Source: Bacillus swezeyi (GTDB lineage Bacteria > Bacillota > Bacilli > Bacillales > Bacillaceae). Taken from it: a stretch of 49,110 nt of DNA. Location of the stretch: assembly GCF_001969815.1 (NCBI RefSeq), contig NZ_MRBK01000018.1:1-49110 (forward strand), in the 5' to 3' direction. Below are positions 1 through 9,083 of this stretch, one piece after another. The translations under genes and the position numbers were made by a program. How positions within the stretch are numbered: the first letter of the stretch is position 1; every line of letters begins with the position of its first letter. The notes under the pieces are model-generated. The model saw nothing but the letters and a program-made list of their open reading frames with translations. It searched no databases and was not told the origin of the DNA.

Positions 1-228
1 GTTTCGTACAGTAGCATCATAACACGGTTTTTTTGAAACAATAGATCCATTAATTCCCTTTGACAAGCGATAATTGTTAATTTTGACATAAAAAAATGAA
101 AATCCCATTCCGGCAAGGTGTAACCAAATCTCTTTTTTACACGTCTTGTCATAAACGTACCAAATGTTAAATATGTTAGATAAATTTTAATATAAAAAGA
201 GATTGACAGCTTTTTATGAAACTTTAGA
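1..228. other. AT-rich non-coding stretch at window edge
   Basis: No convincing reading frame or RNA gene is visible. The stretch is AT-rich and lies upstream of pbpH. A TTGACA at 203-208 lacks a good -10 at the right distance. Confidence 0.4.
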
Positions 229-258
229 TTGTAACAACCATTACAAAAGTGTTACAAT
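229..258 (+). promoter_or_regulatory. Putative sigma-A promoter of pbpH
   Basis: TTGTAA (229-234) and TACAAT (253-258) are separated by 18 bp and lie about 55 bp upstream of the chosen pbpH start. Moderate match to the vegetative consensus. Confidence 0.45.
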
Positions 259-313
259 AAACATCAGTTAATTAATGTAAAAATTGAATATTGTGAGAGG
301 AGAGAGAGTTTCA

Positions 314-2422
314 GTGACTGAATCTGGACATGATCCGGCTGAAATGAAGAAAAGCAGACGATCACGGATGTGGCGGATCAACCTGTATTTCTTTGCGGTG
401 TTCGCTTTGTTCGCGACGCTGATTGTAAAGCTGGGCCTCGTGCAAATCGTCGATGGAGAGGTATATGAGCAGGAGGCTTCAAAGACTGAAGCCAAAATTG
501 CGTCCTATCCGGCTCCGCGGGGCAAAATGTATGATAGAAACGGGCGTGTTGTTGTCGACAACCAAAGCGTTCCCGCAATCACATATACCGTCATGACAAG
601 CACAAAAACCAAAGAAAAAATAAGCACAGCTCAAAAACTCGCAGAATTGATCGATATTGACACATCGTTTTTGAAAGAGAGAGATTTGAAAGACTACTGG
701 CTTGCTAAACATCCGAAAAAGGCGGCTGCGCTGCTGAAAGACGGAGAGAAAACTTTGAAGTCTGACAAAACGTATAAGCTTCAGGTTGAACGTGTTCCTC
801 AGGAAGAGATCAGAGCGCTGGAAAAGGATAAGGAAGAGCTTGAAATCGCGGCCATTTTCAGAAGGTTTTCAGGCGGCTATGCATATGAACCGCAAATCGT
901 CAAAGCGATGGATCCGAAAACCACTTCAAAAGACGATGCAAAACTGCTGGATGAAAAAGCTTCAAAACAGCTGCCTGCCAATGATTTGACCTATGAAGAA
1001 GTATCCCGCGTTTCCGAGCATTTGGAAGAACTGCCTGGGGTCGATGTCATTATGGACTGGACCCGCAAATACCCTTATGAAAAGACGCTGTACTCCATTT
1101 TCGGAGGCGTCACGACACCCGAACAGGGACTGATCAAAGAAAGGCAGGATTTTTATCTGACGAGGGGCTATGCCCGAAATGACAGAGTCGGAAGAAGCTA
1201 TCTTGAGTATCAGTATGAAGAATATTTAAATCCTAAAAAAGCAAAAGTTCAATATACGGAAAATCGTTCAGGCGAGGTCATCAGCCAGGAAACGGTTGAT
1301 GAAGGAAGGCGCGGCTACGATCTGCAGCTGGCATTCGATATGGAGCTTCAAAAAAAAGTCGATAAAATCATCGAAGAAGAGCTCAATACATTCCGCGGTT
1401 CAAATTACATGCTTGACAGAGCATTCGTCGTGATGATGGACCCGAACAACGGCGATATTCTGTCAATGTCCGGAAAGCGGATCGTCGACGGCAAAATGAC
1501 CGATTATGCGATCGGTGCATTTACGACCCAGTATGAAATGGGCTCGGCTGTGAAAGGCGCGACAGTGCTGGCCGGCTATCAGAATGGCATGCCGCACGGA
1601 CAGCATTACCTGGATACACCTTTACATTTTGCAGGAAAAGTCAAAAAAGGCTCCTACACCGGAAACAGCATCGGCTGGACTGATGAAGTCCGGGCGCTTG
1701 AAAAGAGTTCGAACGTTTATATGTTCCATGTCGCGATGAATATTGCAGGGGTCACATATAAACCTTATGGCTCCCTCCCGGCGGACCTAGAGGACTTAGA
1801 GAAAATGAGATATTACTACAGCCAGTTCGGCCTTGGCGTCAAAACAGGCATCGACCTGCCGCAGGAATCAGCCGGGATGCAGACGACCCCGGATGTTGTG
1901 GGGGGGCTTATTCTAGATGAAGCCATCGGACAATACGATACGTACACGCCTCTGCAGCTTGCTCAATATATTTCTGCGATTGCCAATGGCGGATACAGGG
2001 TTCAGCCGAGGATTGTGAAAAGCATCCACCAGCCTGAGAGCGAAAAGCTCGGTCCGGTCATCGAAGACCGCTCTGCCAATGTTCTCAATCAAATCAACAA
2101 CTCTCAAAGCGACATCCAAATCGTCAAGCAGGGATTAAAGAGGGTTACTCAGACAGGAACAGCAGCCGGAGCATTTGGGTCTCTTGACGTATCTGGCAAA
2201 ACCGGAACGGCTGAAACCCACTATTACGGCACAAACAGAAACTGGTGGGGGACTGAGACATACAATATCACCTTTGCCGGCTATTACCCATCGGAAAATC
2301 CGCAGGTTGCTTTCAGTGTTGTCGTCCCGTCTATTAACGACAAAACGAAGATGAATAAAAGAATCGCCGCCAAAATCGTCGACGCTTATGTCGATCTGCA
2401 GAAAAAATACAGCAAGGATTAG
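314..2422 (+). CDS. pbpH: Class B penicillin-binding protein PbpH (transpeptidase)
   Basis: Membrane-anchored D,D-transpeptidase that cross-links peptidoglycan during rod-shaped growth. An N-terminal cytoplasmic tail rich in Lys/Arg precedes one membrane segment (about residues 18-38). A dimerisation domain and a penicillin-binding transpeptidase domain follow. The three catalytic motifs are present: SAVK with nucleophile Ser411, SSN at 465-467, and KTG at 629-631. The GTG at 314 (702 aa) is preferred because an AGAGGAG-type ribosome site ends near 302. A TTG 30 bp upstream also opens the frame but has no ribosome site. In B. subtilis PbpH and PBP2a are partly redundant for lateral wall synthesis. 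Position directly upstream of kinA matches that species. Confidence 0.93.
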   Translation: MTESGHDPAEMKKSRRSRMWRINLYFFAVFALFATLIVKLGLVQIVDGEVYEQEASKTEAKIASYPAPRGKMYDRNGRVVVDNQSVPAITYTVMTSTKTKEKISTAQKLAELIDIDTSFLKERDLKDYWLAKHPKKAAALLKDGEKTLKSDKTYKLQVERVPQEEIRALEKDKEELEIAAIFRRFSGGYAYEPQIVKAMDPKTTSKDDAKLLDEKASKQLPANDLTYEEVSRVSEHLEELPGVDVIMDWTRKYPYEKTLYSIFGGVTTPEQGLIKERQDFYLTRGYARNDRVGRSYLEYQYEEYLNPKKAKVQYTENRSGEVISQETVDEGRRGYDLQLAFDMELQKKVDKIIEEELNTFRGSNYMLDRAFVVMMDPNNGDILSMSGKRIVDGKMTDYAIGAFTTQYEMGSAVKGATVLAGYQNGMPHGQHYLDTPLHFAGKVKKGSYTGNSIGWTDEVRALEKSSNVYMFHVAMNIAGVTYKPYGSLPADLEDLEKMRYYYSQFGLGVKTGIDLPQESAGMQTTPDVVGGLILDEAIGQYDTYTPLQLAQYISAIANGGYRVQPRIVKSIHQPESEKLGPVIEDRSANVLNQINNSQSDIQIVKQGLKRVTQTGTAAGAFGSLDVSGKTGTAETHYYGTNRNWWGTETYNITFAGYYPSENPQVAFSVVVPSINDKTKMNKRIAAKIVDAYVDLQKKYSKD

Positions 2423-2424
2423 AC

Positions 2425-2460
2425 AAAAAAGAACACGGATTTTTTCCGCGTTCTTTTTTT
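2425..2460 (+). terminator. Intrinsic terminator of pbpH
   Basis: Imperfect stem pairing AAGAACaCGGA with TCCGcGTTCTT around a short T loop, followed by a run of seven T. Confidence 0.8.
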
Positions 2461-2492
2461 GTTATCAAAATTTGACGAATGCTAGAAGTTTT

Positions 2493-2520
2493 GAAGGAGA
2501 TTCCTCGCATTTTAGCGAAT
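2493..2520 (+). promoter_or_regulatory. Sigma-H type promoter of kinA
   Basis: GAAGGAGAT (2493-2501) fits the sigma-H -35 consensus RWAGGAWWT with one mismatch. CGAAT (2516-2520) fits the -10 HGAAT, and the spacer is 14 bp. kinA is a known sigma-H target in B. subtilis, which closes a feed-forward loop on Spo0A phosphorylation. Confidence 0.78.
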
Positions 2521-2582
2521 CCTTTTAAGCAAAATAGTTTTAAAGAATGCTGGTCATGAATAGGGTATAAAGGAGGGATATG

Positions 2583-4394
2583 ATGGAACAGAAAACAAAA
2601 CGTTTTGAGCAATATAAGCCTCATAAGAATTTACAGGCAGTCCTTTCAGCAAACGGCCGTTTTATATACATATCTGCAAACTGCAAAAAACTTTTAAGCT
2701 ATCAGCAGAATGAGCTGATCGGTACGTATTTGAAGGACTATTTACACGAGGACGATCTTTTTCTGGTAGAAAGCTATTTTTACAATGAACATCATTTGCT
2801 GCCATGCACCTTCAGATTTGTGAAAAAGGATTATACAATGATCTGGATCGAAGCATCGATTGATTTCGTGACTACCCATGTCGGAGAAAAAGAACGGGAA
2901 ATCGTACTCAAAATGAGAGTGTTTGAAGACCGTCCCTCTAGGAAGAACAGCTCGAAAGAAGAGGAAGCCGATCTGAAAGAAGCAGCCAGACCTCCGGCAA
3001 AGGAGGAATTTGAAGCGATGGTTGAAGGCTTGCCCAATCCTCTGTGTATCAGCGTTCAAGGGGAAATCGTCTATGTCAATGACGCCATGGTCACCCTGCT
3101 CGGAGCAGAACATAAACAGCAAATTATCGGAAAGTATTCCTATGATTTTATTGAGAAAGAGTACCATGATATCGTCAAGAATCGAATTAAGAGGATGCAG
3201 CAGGGGCTTGAGGTCGGGATGATTGAGCAGACCTGGAAAAAACTAGACGGAACAAAGATTCATCTTGAAGTCAAATCAGCGCCGACCGTCTATCAAAACA
3301 AGAAAGCCGAGCTTCTGCTGCTCATCGATATTTCGTCAAGGAAGAAATTCCAGACCATTTTGCAAAAAAGCAGAGAACGCTACCAGCTGCTGATTCAAAA
3401 CTCAATTGACACCATTGCCGTGATTCATAAAGGAAGATGGGTCTTTATGAATGAATCAGGGATTCGACTGTTTGAGGCGAAGTCATACGAAGATCTCATC
3501 GGCAAGGATATATACGAACATCTTCATCATTGTGATCATGAAGATGTAAAAGCAAGGCTGAAACGGATTACCGACCGGAAGTCTGAATCTGAGATCATCA
3601 AGCAGACATGGCATACGTTTGAAAAGCGGCTTATCTATACGGAAATGGTTTGCATTCCGACGACGTTTTTCGGGGAAACGGCCGTTCAGGTCATTTTAAG
3701 AGATATTTCTGAACGAAAGCAGACTGAAGAGCTGATGGTGCGCTCTGAAAAATTGTCGATTGCAGGGCAACTTGCAGCCGGAATCGCCCATGAAATCCGC
3801 AATCCGCTCACTGCCATTAAAGGGTTTTTACAGCTGATGAAGCCGACGATGGAAGAAAATGAACATTATTTTGATATTATCTTTTCCGAATTAAGCAGAA
3901 TCGAATTGATTTTGAGCGAGCTTCTCATGCTGGCCAAGCCGCAGCAAAATGCGCTGAAAGAAAAGCTTGATCTGATCAAGCTGATTCGTGAAGTGACGGC
4001 TCTTTTAGAAACGCAGGCCAATTTGAACGGCATCATGATCAATACCAGCCTGTCAGACGAAAAAATTCATATCAAAGGAGACCAAAACCAATTAAAGCAA
4101 GTGTTTATCAACTTGATTAAAAATGCTGTCGAATCAATGCCTGACGGCGGCACGGTTCATGTAAGCGTCAAGGAGACGGATGAGTCTGTCACAGTCGAGG
4201 TTCAAGATGAAGGAGAAGGGATACCGGATCATGTCCTCAAGCGAATCGGCGAGCCTTTTCTGACGACGAAAGAAAAGGGAACCGGCCTCGGTTTAATGGT
4301 CACCTTCAACATTATCGAAAATCACAATGGAACAATCGAAGTAGACAGTAAAATGGAAAAAGGCACAACCTTTGTCATTTCCTTTCCAAAATAA
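2583..4394 (+). CDS. kinA: Sporulation sensor histidine kinase KinA
   Basis: Cytoplasmic kinase that starts the Spo0F-Spo0B-Spo0A phosphorelay. Three PAS domains fill about the first 385 residues. A dimerisation/phosphoacceptor helix follows with AHEIRNP, where His403 is the likely phosphorylation site. The catalytic ATPase domain carries the N box (NLIKNAVESMP) and glycine boxes (DEGEGIP, GTGLGL). The 603-residue length is close to B. subtilis KinA (606). Two adjacent ATGs occur at 2580 and 2583. The second gives better spacing (5 bp) from AAAGGAGGG. No membrane segment is visible, as expected for KinA. The most divergent part is the linker between PAS-A and PAS-B. Confidence 0.97.
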   Translation: MEQKTKRFEQYKPHKNLQAVLSANGRFIYISANCKKLLSYQQNELIGTYLKDYLHEDDLFLVESYFYNEHHLLPCTFRFVKKDYTMIWIEASIDFVTTHVGEKEREIVLKMRVFEDRPSRKNSSKEEEADLKEAARPPAKEEFEAMVEGLPNPLCISVQGEIVYVNDAMVTLLGAEHKQQIIGKYSYDFIEKEYHDIVKNRIKRMQQGLEVGMIEQTWKKLDGTKIHLEVKSAPTVYQNKKAELLLLIDISSRKKFQTILQKSRERYQLLIQNSIDTIAVIHKGRWVFMNESGIRLFEAKSYEDLIGKDIYEHLHHCDHEDVKARLKRITDRKSESEIIKQTWHTFEKRLIYTEMVCIPTTFFGETAVQVILRDISERKQTEELMVRSEKLSIAGQLAAGIAHEIRNPLTAIKGFLQLMKPTMEENEHYFDIIFSELSRIELILSELLMLAKPQQNALKEKLDLIKLIREVTALLETQANLNGIMINTSLSDEKIHIKGDQNQLKQVFINLIKNAVESMPDGGTVHVSVKETDESVTVEVQDEGEGIPDHVLKRIGEPFLTTKEKGTGLGLMVTFNIIENHNGTIEVDSKMEKGTTFVISFPK

Positions 4395-4398
4395 ATAA

Positions 4399-4424
4399 AA
4401 ACAACGGCGTAAAAGCCGTTGTTT
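4399..4424. terminator. Bidirectional terminator between kinA and patA
   Basis: Perfect 10-bp stem AAACAACGGC / GCCGTTGTTT with a 6-nt loop sits between the convergent kinA and patA. It overlaps the patA stop by two bases and serves both strands. Confidence 0.85.
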
Positions 4425-5592
4425 ATGTAGTCTGTATCGACTGCCTCTTATTAAATACAAAAGACTCCAGCCGGTCCAGTCCTTCCCTTAGTGTATCAGG
4501 AGAATATGCATAAGAGATCCTCACATAGCCTTCCCCATATTCAGAAAACGAGCTGCCTGGCACGATTGCAAGCCCCTCTTCTTCAAGAAGCGATATGCAG
4601 AAATCAAAGGAAGACATTCCAAACGATTTAATGGAAGGGAAAATGTAGAATGCGCCTGACGGTTTGATGACGTCGAGCCCCATTGTCACAAGCCTGTCGT
4701 ACACGTAGTCAAGCCGCTTCTTATATTGCTCCCTCATGATCAGTGCATCGTCAAATCCATTGGTGACGGCTTCCAAAGCCGCTTGTTGAGAAATGGAAGA
4801 AGCGCATGATACATTGTACTGATGGACCTTTAAGATATGTTTGGCAATTTCTTTAGGAGCAAACAAAAATCCGATTCTCCAGCCGGTCATACTGTGTGAC
4901 TTGGACAGTCCTCCGATAACAATCGTCTGATCTCTTAAAACCGATGCGATCGAATGGTGCGATCTGTCAAAGGTCAGTTCGCTGTAGATCTCGTCTGACA
5001 GAACAAATACATTTCGGCCTTTTAAAAGTGAAGCGATTTCCTTCAGTTCATCCTCGGAAAGCGTCATTCCCGTCGGGTTTGACGGATAGGGGAGAACAAC
5101 GCATTTTGTCTTGGGCGTCAGCGCTTCCTCGATCAACTTGGCTGTCAGTTTAAAGCCGTGAGAAGTCGTATCAATGATCAAAGGAGACGCGCCGCACATT
5201 TTGATAATCGGTTCATATCCGGGGTATACCGGTCCCGGAAGAATGACTTCATCGCCGGGTGATAAAATTGTGCGGAAAGCGGCGTCGATAGCCTGGCTGG
5301 CCCCTGTTGTGACAATGATTTCGCTCTCTGCTTCATAATTTAAATCGGCCTTTTTTTTCATATAAAGCTGAACAGCCTGCCTCAGCTCCGGATATCCGGC
5401 GTTATGAGTGTAAGATGTACGATTTTCATCTATCGCTTTTTTGGCAGCCTGTTTGACATGATGGGGCGTGAAAAAATCAGGCTGGCCGATTGTTAAAGAG
5501 ATTACATTGTCATACTGGGATACAAGATTTGAGAATTTACGGATTCCTGAGATTTCAATTTCTTTTACATTTGAATTAAGCAAATGTTCCAT
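4423..5592 (-). CDS. patA: PLP-dependent aminotransferase PatA (class I/II)
   Basis: Fold-type I aminotransferase of the aspartate family. In B. subtilis PatA acts as N-acetyl-L,L-diaminopimelate aminotransferase in the acetylase branch of lysine/DAP synthesis. The PLP-binding lysine is Lys231 in GGLSKSHSMTGWRIG. SNPTG (171-175), the SDEIY segment (199-203) and a C-terminal arginine (VRISYA) that would hold the substrate carboxylate are all present. ATG at 5592 follows AAGGTGATG. It completes the pathway with dapH and dapL about 16 kb away. The gene is convergent with kinA. Confidence 0.93.
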   Translation of the reverse strand: MEHLLNSNVKEIEISGIRKFSNLVSQYDNVISLTIGQPDFFTPHHVKQAAKKAIDENRTSYTHNAGYPELRQAVQLYMKKKADLNYEAESEIIVTTGASQAIDAAFRTILSPGDEVILPGPVYPGYEPIIKMCGASPLIIDTTSHGFKLTAKLIEEALTPKTKCVVLPYPSNPTGMTLSEDELKEIASLLKGRNVFVLSDEIYSELTFDRSHHSIASVLRDQTIVIGGLSKSHSMTGWRIGFLFAPKEIAKHILKVHQYNVSCASSISQQAALEAVTNGFDDALIMREQYKKRLDYVYDRLVTMGLDVIKPSGAFYIFPSIKSFGMSSFDFCISLLEEEGLAIVPGSSFSEYGEGYVRISYAYSPDTLREGLDRLESFVFNKRQSIQTT

Positions 5593-5745
5593 TTTTTCAT
5601 CACCTTAAAAAATGTTATGGTTTATCTTATTTTACCATCATCAGATCAGTTGTCATCTTTTAAACAATCAAATTTATGAAAACTATAACAAGTATATGCG
5701 GGAACCTTGTGTGATATGCAGACAGGCCGCTGATGACGGATTATA

Positions 5746-5776
5746 GAAAAATAAGACAATCTAGAGATTGCCTTAT
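5746..5776 (-). terminator. Terminator of the 51-residue minus-strand gene
   Basis: Stem ATAAGxCAATC / GATTGxCTTAT with one mismatch and a TAGA loop. Read on the minus strand it is followed by a T run, 12 bases past the stop of the small gene. Confidence 0.65.
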
Positions 5777-5788
5777 CGGTTGGTCAGC

Positions 5789-5944
5789 TCAATATCCATA
5801 ATCTGAATCAAGGTTTTCTTTCCATGATATATAAACCTTATCTTCACCGTCTGCAACATTCTTTGCCATCTCTTCATAAACATCTTTGCTTACGTCTTCT
5901 AAAACGGTTAATTCACGACTCTTCATTAACACAATCGTTCCCAT
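5789..5944 (-). CDS. Small acidic protein of unknown function (51 aa)
   Basis: I do not recognise the family. The protein is short and acidic (it ends WKENLDSDYGY), with no membrane segment, signal peptide or cysteine pair. It is probably real: GAGAAAGGTG lies 6 bp before the ATG at 5944, and a terminator follows the stop. A second ATG at 5947 adds one residue but is close to the ribosome site. Longer in-frame extensions up to 6118 have no ribosome site and overlap the RDD gene's control region. It is divergent from the RDD gene and belongs to the accessory block between patA and cheV. Confidence 0.55.
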   Translation of the reverse strand: MGTIVLMKSRELTVLEDVSKDVYEEMAKNVADGEDKVYISWKENLDSDYGY

Positions 5945-6117
5945 CATTAACACCTTTCTCGTTAAAATCCTTGACCATTGTAACACGATAAACCTGAAAG
6001 TCAATGAATACCTGTGTGGCGCGTACATTAATTTAAGTTTAAAAAAACGTATTACATATTGATAAAATTCGGCCTGTCTTAGTAGTATATAGAAGTCAGG
6101 TGTTAGGAGGAAGTGCA

Positions 6118-6639
6118 TTGGAATTAAGTAAACATGAAACCGCTCCTTCTGCTGGGAGCGAATATGCCGGCATCGGCTCGCGTTTTTTGGCTTCCCTTCT
6201 CGATGGAATCATTCTAGGGATTCCGCTGTATATCATCTGGGCTGTTTGTGCAACGCTGATGATTATGGGAGATCTCGAAGTCGTGCGCATCCTTGAGAAA
6301 AACCCCGATTATGTCACAAATCAGGAATTCTTTTTTGTTTTGGTTGGGTTTCTGAAAGTCATGGGGATTTTGGCAAGCATCTCATTTATCGTATATTTAC
6401 TTTATTTCACGCTGATGGAGTCATCGAAATGGCAGGCAACACTCGGCAAGAAAATCATGGGCATTCAGGTGGTGGAAGCAGAGGGCGAAAGACTCTCTTT
6501 CGGCCGTGCTGCCGGACGCTTTCTAGCCAGAAGCTTTTTATCCCCGATTTTATTGATCGGCTACATTTTAGCGTTTTTCACAGAAAAACGGCAGGCGCTT
6601 CATGATCTGTTGGCCGGAACAATCGTCATAAAAAAATAA
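6118..6639 (+). CDS. RDD family integral membrane protein
   Basis: About 173 residues. An N-terminal RFLASLLDG motif supplies the Arg-Asp-Asp-type signature of the RDD family. Three or more hydrophobic segments follow (about residues 18-45, 70-100 and 130-160). TLGKKIMGIQVV and RQALHDLLAGTIVI are typical of the family's second half. The true start is a TTG at 6118, 7 bp after AGGAGG at 6105-6110. The upstream in-frame GTG at 6100 precedes this ribosome site. Family function is poorly defined; some members take part in ion or compatible-solute transport. A GC-rich hairpin (6650-6684) lies just after the stop but has no T run. I do not recall this gene at this place in B. subtilis. Confidence 0.85.
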   Translation: MELSKHETAPSAGSEYAGIGSRFLASLLDGIILGIPLYIIWAVCATLMIMGDLEVVRILEKNPDYVTNQEFFFVLVGFLKVMGILASISFIVYLLYFTLMESSKWQATLGKKIMGIQVVEAEGERLSFGRAAGRFLARSFLSPILLIGYILAFFTEKRQALHDLLAGTIVIKK

Positions 6640-6741
6640 CGGACAAAAGACAGCACGCTTTCAGCTTGAATGCGTGCGTGCTGTGTTGTGCAAAACATTC
6701 TGCAAGACGGCAAGATTAAAAAATTGAGGAGGCATGCTTCC

Positions 6742-8061
6742 ATGGATATTCAGCCGGAACATGAACGGGCTGCAGAACGGGCGCGGAGAACAGGGATCAA
6801 GCTGTTTTTGACGCTGCCGATTCTCTCTTGGGCATTATACGATTTTGCAAATACGATTTTTTCGTCAAACATTGTGACGATCTTTTTCCCTTTTTATTTG
6901 CAGGAGATCGTGGGGGAGAACGCCAGTATGAATCAAGTGGCGAGTACATTTATATCATATTCAAATGCCGCGGCAAGCTTTTTGCTCGTCATTTTTACGC
7001 CCTTGTTCGGGGTGTTGATTGACCGCACAGGCAGAAAAAAAAGATATATCGGTGTGTTTACGCTGATTAGCGTAGCCTGCACCATCTTAATGGGAGTTTT
7101 TGCGGGTCTGCCTTTTCAGCAGACGGTATACGGCCTTCCTTTATCTTTGATTCTCGTTGTTGTCATGTTTGTGACCGCGAAGTTTTTTTACCATTCCAGC
7201 TTGGTGTTCTATGATACGATTTTGGCTGACTTAGGAACGAAAGAAGAGATCCCTCTCCTCTCCGGATTTGGAATAGCGGTGGGGTATATCGGCACATTGG
7301 TCGGTTTAACCGTTTACCTCATGGTCGGCAATCATGATTTTCATCAAGCATTTATTCCTTCTGCTCTTTTATTTCTGCTTTTTTCTCTTCCTTATCTCAT
7401 TTTCACGAAAGAGCGGAGAAAGCCTGAAGCAAAAGAGAAAAAATCGTTTTTCAGCGGGTACAGAGAGATCATGCGGACGTTTAAAGACATTCGTTTATAC
7501 CGCCCCGTTTTTTTATTTATGATCGCCTACTTTTTTCTCAATGATGCGCTTGCTACAGCGGTGGCGATGATGGCGGTCTATTCGAAAACGATTATCGGCT
7601 TTACGACAGGCCAGTTTATTCTGCTTTATCTTGTCTCAACCGCTTCAAGCATCATCGGCTCATTTCTGCTTGGATATGTGACGAAGCGGATAGGGGCCAA
7701 AAAAGCGGTCAGCCTCGTTGCCGCCATTTTAATCATTGCTTTGACCATCGCCGTATTCACTTCTTCAGCAGCACTGTTTTGGTTCGCGGGCAGTCTTTTT
7801 GGAATCGCGCTGGGAGGAACATGGGTTGCATCAAGGACATTGATTATTGAACTGACCCCGGAGCATAAAAGAGGCGAGTTTTTCGGCTTGTTTGCTTTAT
7901 CCGGAAAAATCTCTTCCATATTCGGCCCGCTTCTTTACGGTTCGATTACCCTGATGTTTAAAGACCTTGGAAACACCGCAAGCAGAATGGCTTTCGGTTC
8001 TCTGATTCTACTCGCTGCCATCGGGCTTATCATTCATCAAAATGTAAAAGCAAAAGCTTGA
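6742..8061 (+). CDS. MFS transporter of the UMF1/Atg22-like (YxiO-like) family
   Basis: 439 residues with about 12 hydrophobic segments. Near the N terminus WALYDFANTIFSSNIVT is the hallmark of UMF1-type permeases (the relatives of yeast Atg22). FGVLIDRTGRKKRY between segments 2 and 3 is the MFS loop motif. The central loop is highly charged (RRKPEAKEKK). ATG at 6742 is 9 bp behind TGAGGAGG; an upstream start would not use this site. The substrate cannot be read from sequence; amino acid efflux is a guess from Atg22. It probably shares a transcript with the RDD gene 102 bp upstream. Confidence 0.85.
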   Translation: MDIQPEHERAAERARRTGIKLFLTLPILSWALYDFANTIFSSNIVTIFFPFYLQEIVGENASMNQVASTFISYSNAAASFLLVIFTPLFGVLIDRTGRKKRYIGVFTLISVACTILMGVFAGLPFQQTVYGLPLSLILVVVMFVTAKFFYHSSLVFYDTILADLGTKEEIPLLSGFGIAVGYIGTLVGLTVYLMVGNHDFHQAFIPSALLFLLFSLPYLIFTKERRKPEAKEKKSFFSGYREIMRTFKDIRLYRPVFLFMIAYFFLNDALATAVAMMAVYSKTIIGFTTGQFILLYLVSTASSIIGSFLLGYVTKRIGAKKAVSLVAAILIIALTIAVFTSSAALFWFAGSLFGIALGGTWVASRTLIIELTPEHKRGEFFGLFALSGKISSIFGPLLYGSITLMFKDLGNTASRMAFGSLILLAAIGLIIHQNVKAKA

Positions 8062-8069
8062 GAAGAGCA

Positions 8070-8096
8070 TCAACTTTTAAAGAAAGACGCCGATAT
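8070..8096 (+). promoter_or_regulatory. Sigma-D type promoter of cheV
   Basis: TCAA (8070-8073) and GCCGATAT (8089-8096) are separated by 15 bp, close to the sigma-D consensus TAAA-N15-GCCGATAA. This is the expected control for a chemotaxis gene. Confidence 0.72.
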
Positions 8097-8134
8097 AAAA
8101 GGTACAACACAAAGTAGGATAGAGAGGGATATCA

Positions 8135-9052
8135 GTGTCTTTAAACCAACAGGAAATTTTATTAAGTTCCGGAACCAATGAATTAGAAATTGTGAAGTTC
8201 GAAGTTGGTCACAACATTTTCGGCATAAATGTAATGAAAGTCAGAGAAATTATTCAGCCCGTTGACATCACGAAAGTGCCTCATTCCCATCAACATATGG
8301 AAGGGATGATTACGCTGCGCGGAGAAATTCTTCCCGTCATTGATCTATTCTCTTTCTTTAATGTGGAGCATGGAGAAGAAGTGAATCAGGAAAAATACAT
8401 TGTCACCGAATTCAACAGGCGGAAAATCGTGTTTCATACAGGCGCGGTCTCGCAAATTCACCGGGTGTCATGGGAGGAAATTGAAAAACCGTCAGCTTTG
8501 AATCAAGGAATGGAAAGGCATCTGACCGGCATCATTAAGCTTGATGGAGAGATGATTTTCCTTCCTGATTACGAAAAAATTATTTATGATCTTGAATCAG
8601 AATCAGGCATTAACCCTTATCAGATGAAAGATGAGAAGTATGATCAGAGACGCACTGACAAAAAGCTGCTCATTGTCGAGGATTCTCCTTTGCTGCTTCG
8701 CCTTTTGGTGGAAAAGCTGAATGAAGCGGGATACAATAACATCGTGTCGTATGAAAACGGCAAAGAGGCTTATGACCATGCCCTCCAATTGATGGAAGAC
8801 GGTACCCCTCTCCATGAAAAGGTCGATTTGATGATCACCGATATTGAAATGCCGCAAATGGACGGACATCGATTAACAAAGCTGCTAAAAGACAATCCGT
8901 TAAGTTCAGAGATGCCGATATTGATTTTCTCTTCCCTGATTACGGACGACCTTCGCCATAAAGGGGAAAGAGTCGGCGCAGATGAACAGATCAGCAAACC
9001 TGAGCTTAACGAGCTGATCGAGAAGCTGGACAAATATATTTTCAAACAATAA
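8135..9052 (+). CDS. cheV: Chemotaxis coupling protein CheV (CheW-receiver fusion)
   Basis: Links chemoreceptors to CheA and takes part in adaptation. An N-terminal CheW-like domain (about 15-160, with [15 protein letters not shown]) is joined to a C-terminal response-regulator receiver domain (about 175-300). In the receiver the acidic pair is VEDSP, the phosphoacceptor is Asp236 in [12 protein letters not shown], and ISKPE supplies the conserved lysine. At 305 residues it is two longer than I recall for B. subtilis. The GTG at 8135 follows GAGAGGGA. It stands alone between its own promoter and terminator. Confidence 0.95.
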   Translation: MSLNQQEILLSSGTNELEIVKFEVGHNIFGINVMKVREIIQPVDITKVPHSHQHMEGMITLRGEILPVIDLFSFFNVEHGEEVNQEKYIVTEFNRRKIVFHTGAVSQIHRVSWEEIEKPSALNQGMERHLTGIIKLDGEMIFLPDYEKIIYDLESESGINPYQMKDEKYDQRRTDKKLLIVEDSPLLLRLLVEKLNEAGYNNIVSYENGKEAYDHALQLMEDGTPLHEKVDLMITDIEMPQMDGHRLTKLLKDNPLSSEMPILIFSSLITDDLRHKGERVGADEQISKPELNELIEKLDKYIFKQ

Positions 9053-9077
9053 AAAAGCCTCTTTCCGAGGCTTTTTT
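9051..9077. terminator. Terminator between cheV and ykyB
   Basis: AAAAAAGCCTC / GAGGCTTTTTT with a TTTCC loop. Symmetric A and T runs let it serve cheV and the convergent ykyB. Confidence 0.88.
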
Positions 9078-9083
9078 GATTGT

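Noticed and set aside
268..712. Several open frames on the minus strand across the start of pbpH
   Set aside because: They have no ribosome sites, overlap a well-supported conserved gene and show no recognisable domain.
6100..6117. GTG start of the RDD protein
   Set aside because: AGGAGG lies downstream of this GTG, and a TTG 7 bp after AGGAGG is in frame.
6650..6684. Terminator after the RDD gene
   Set aside because: There is a GC-rich stem but no T run, so it may be only an mRNA stem; not listed as a terminator.
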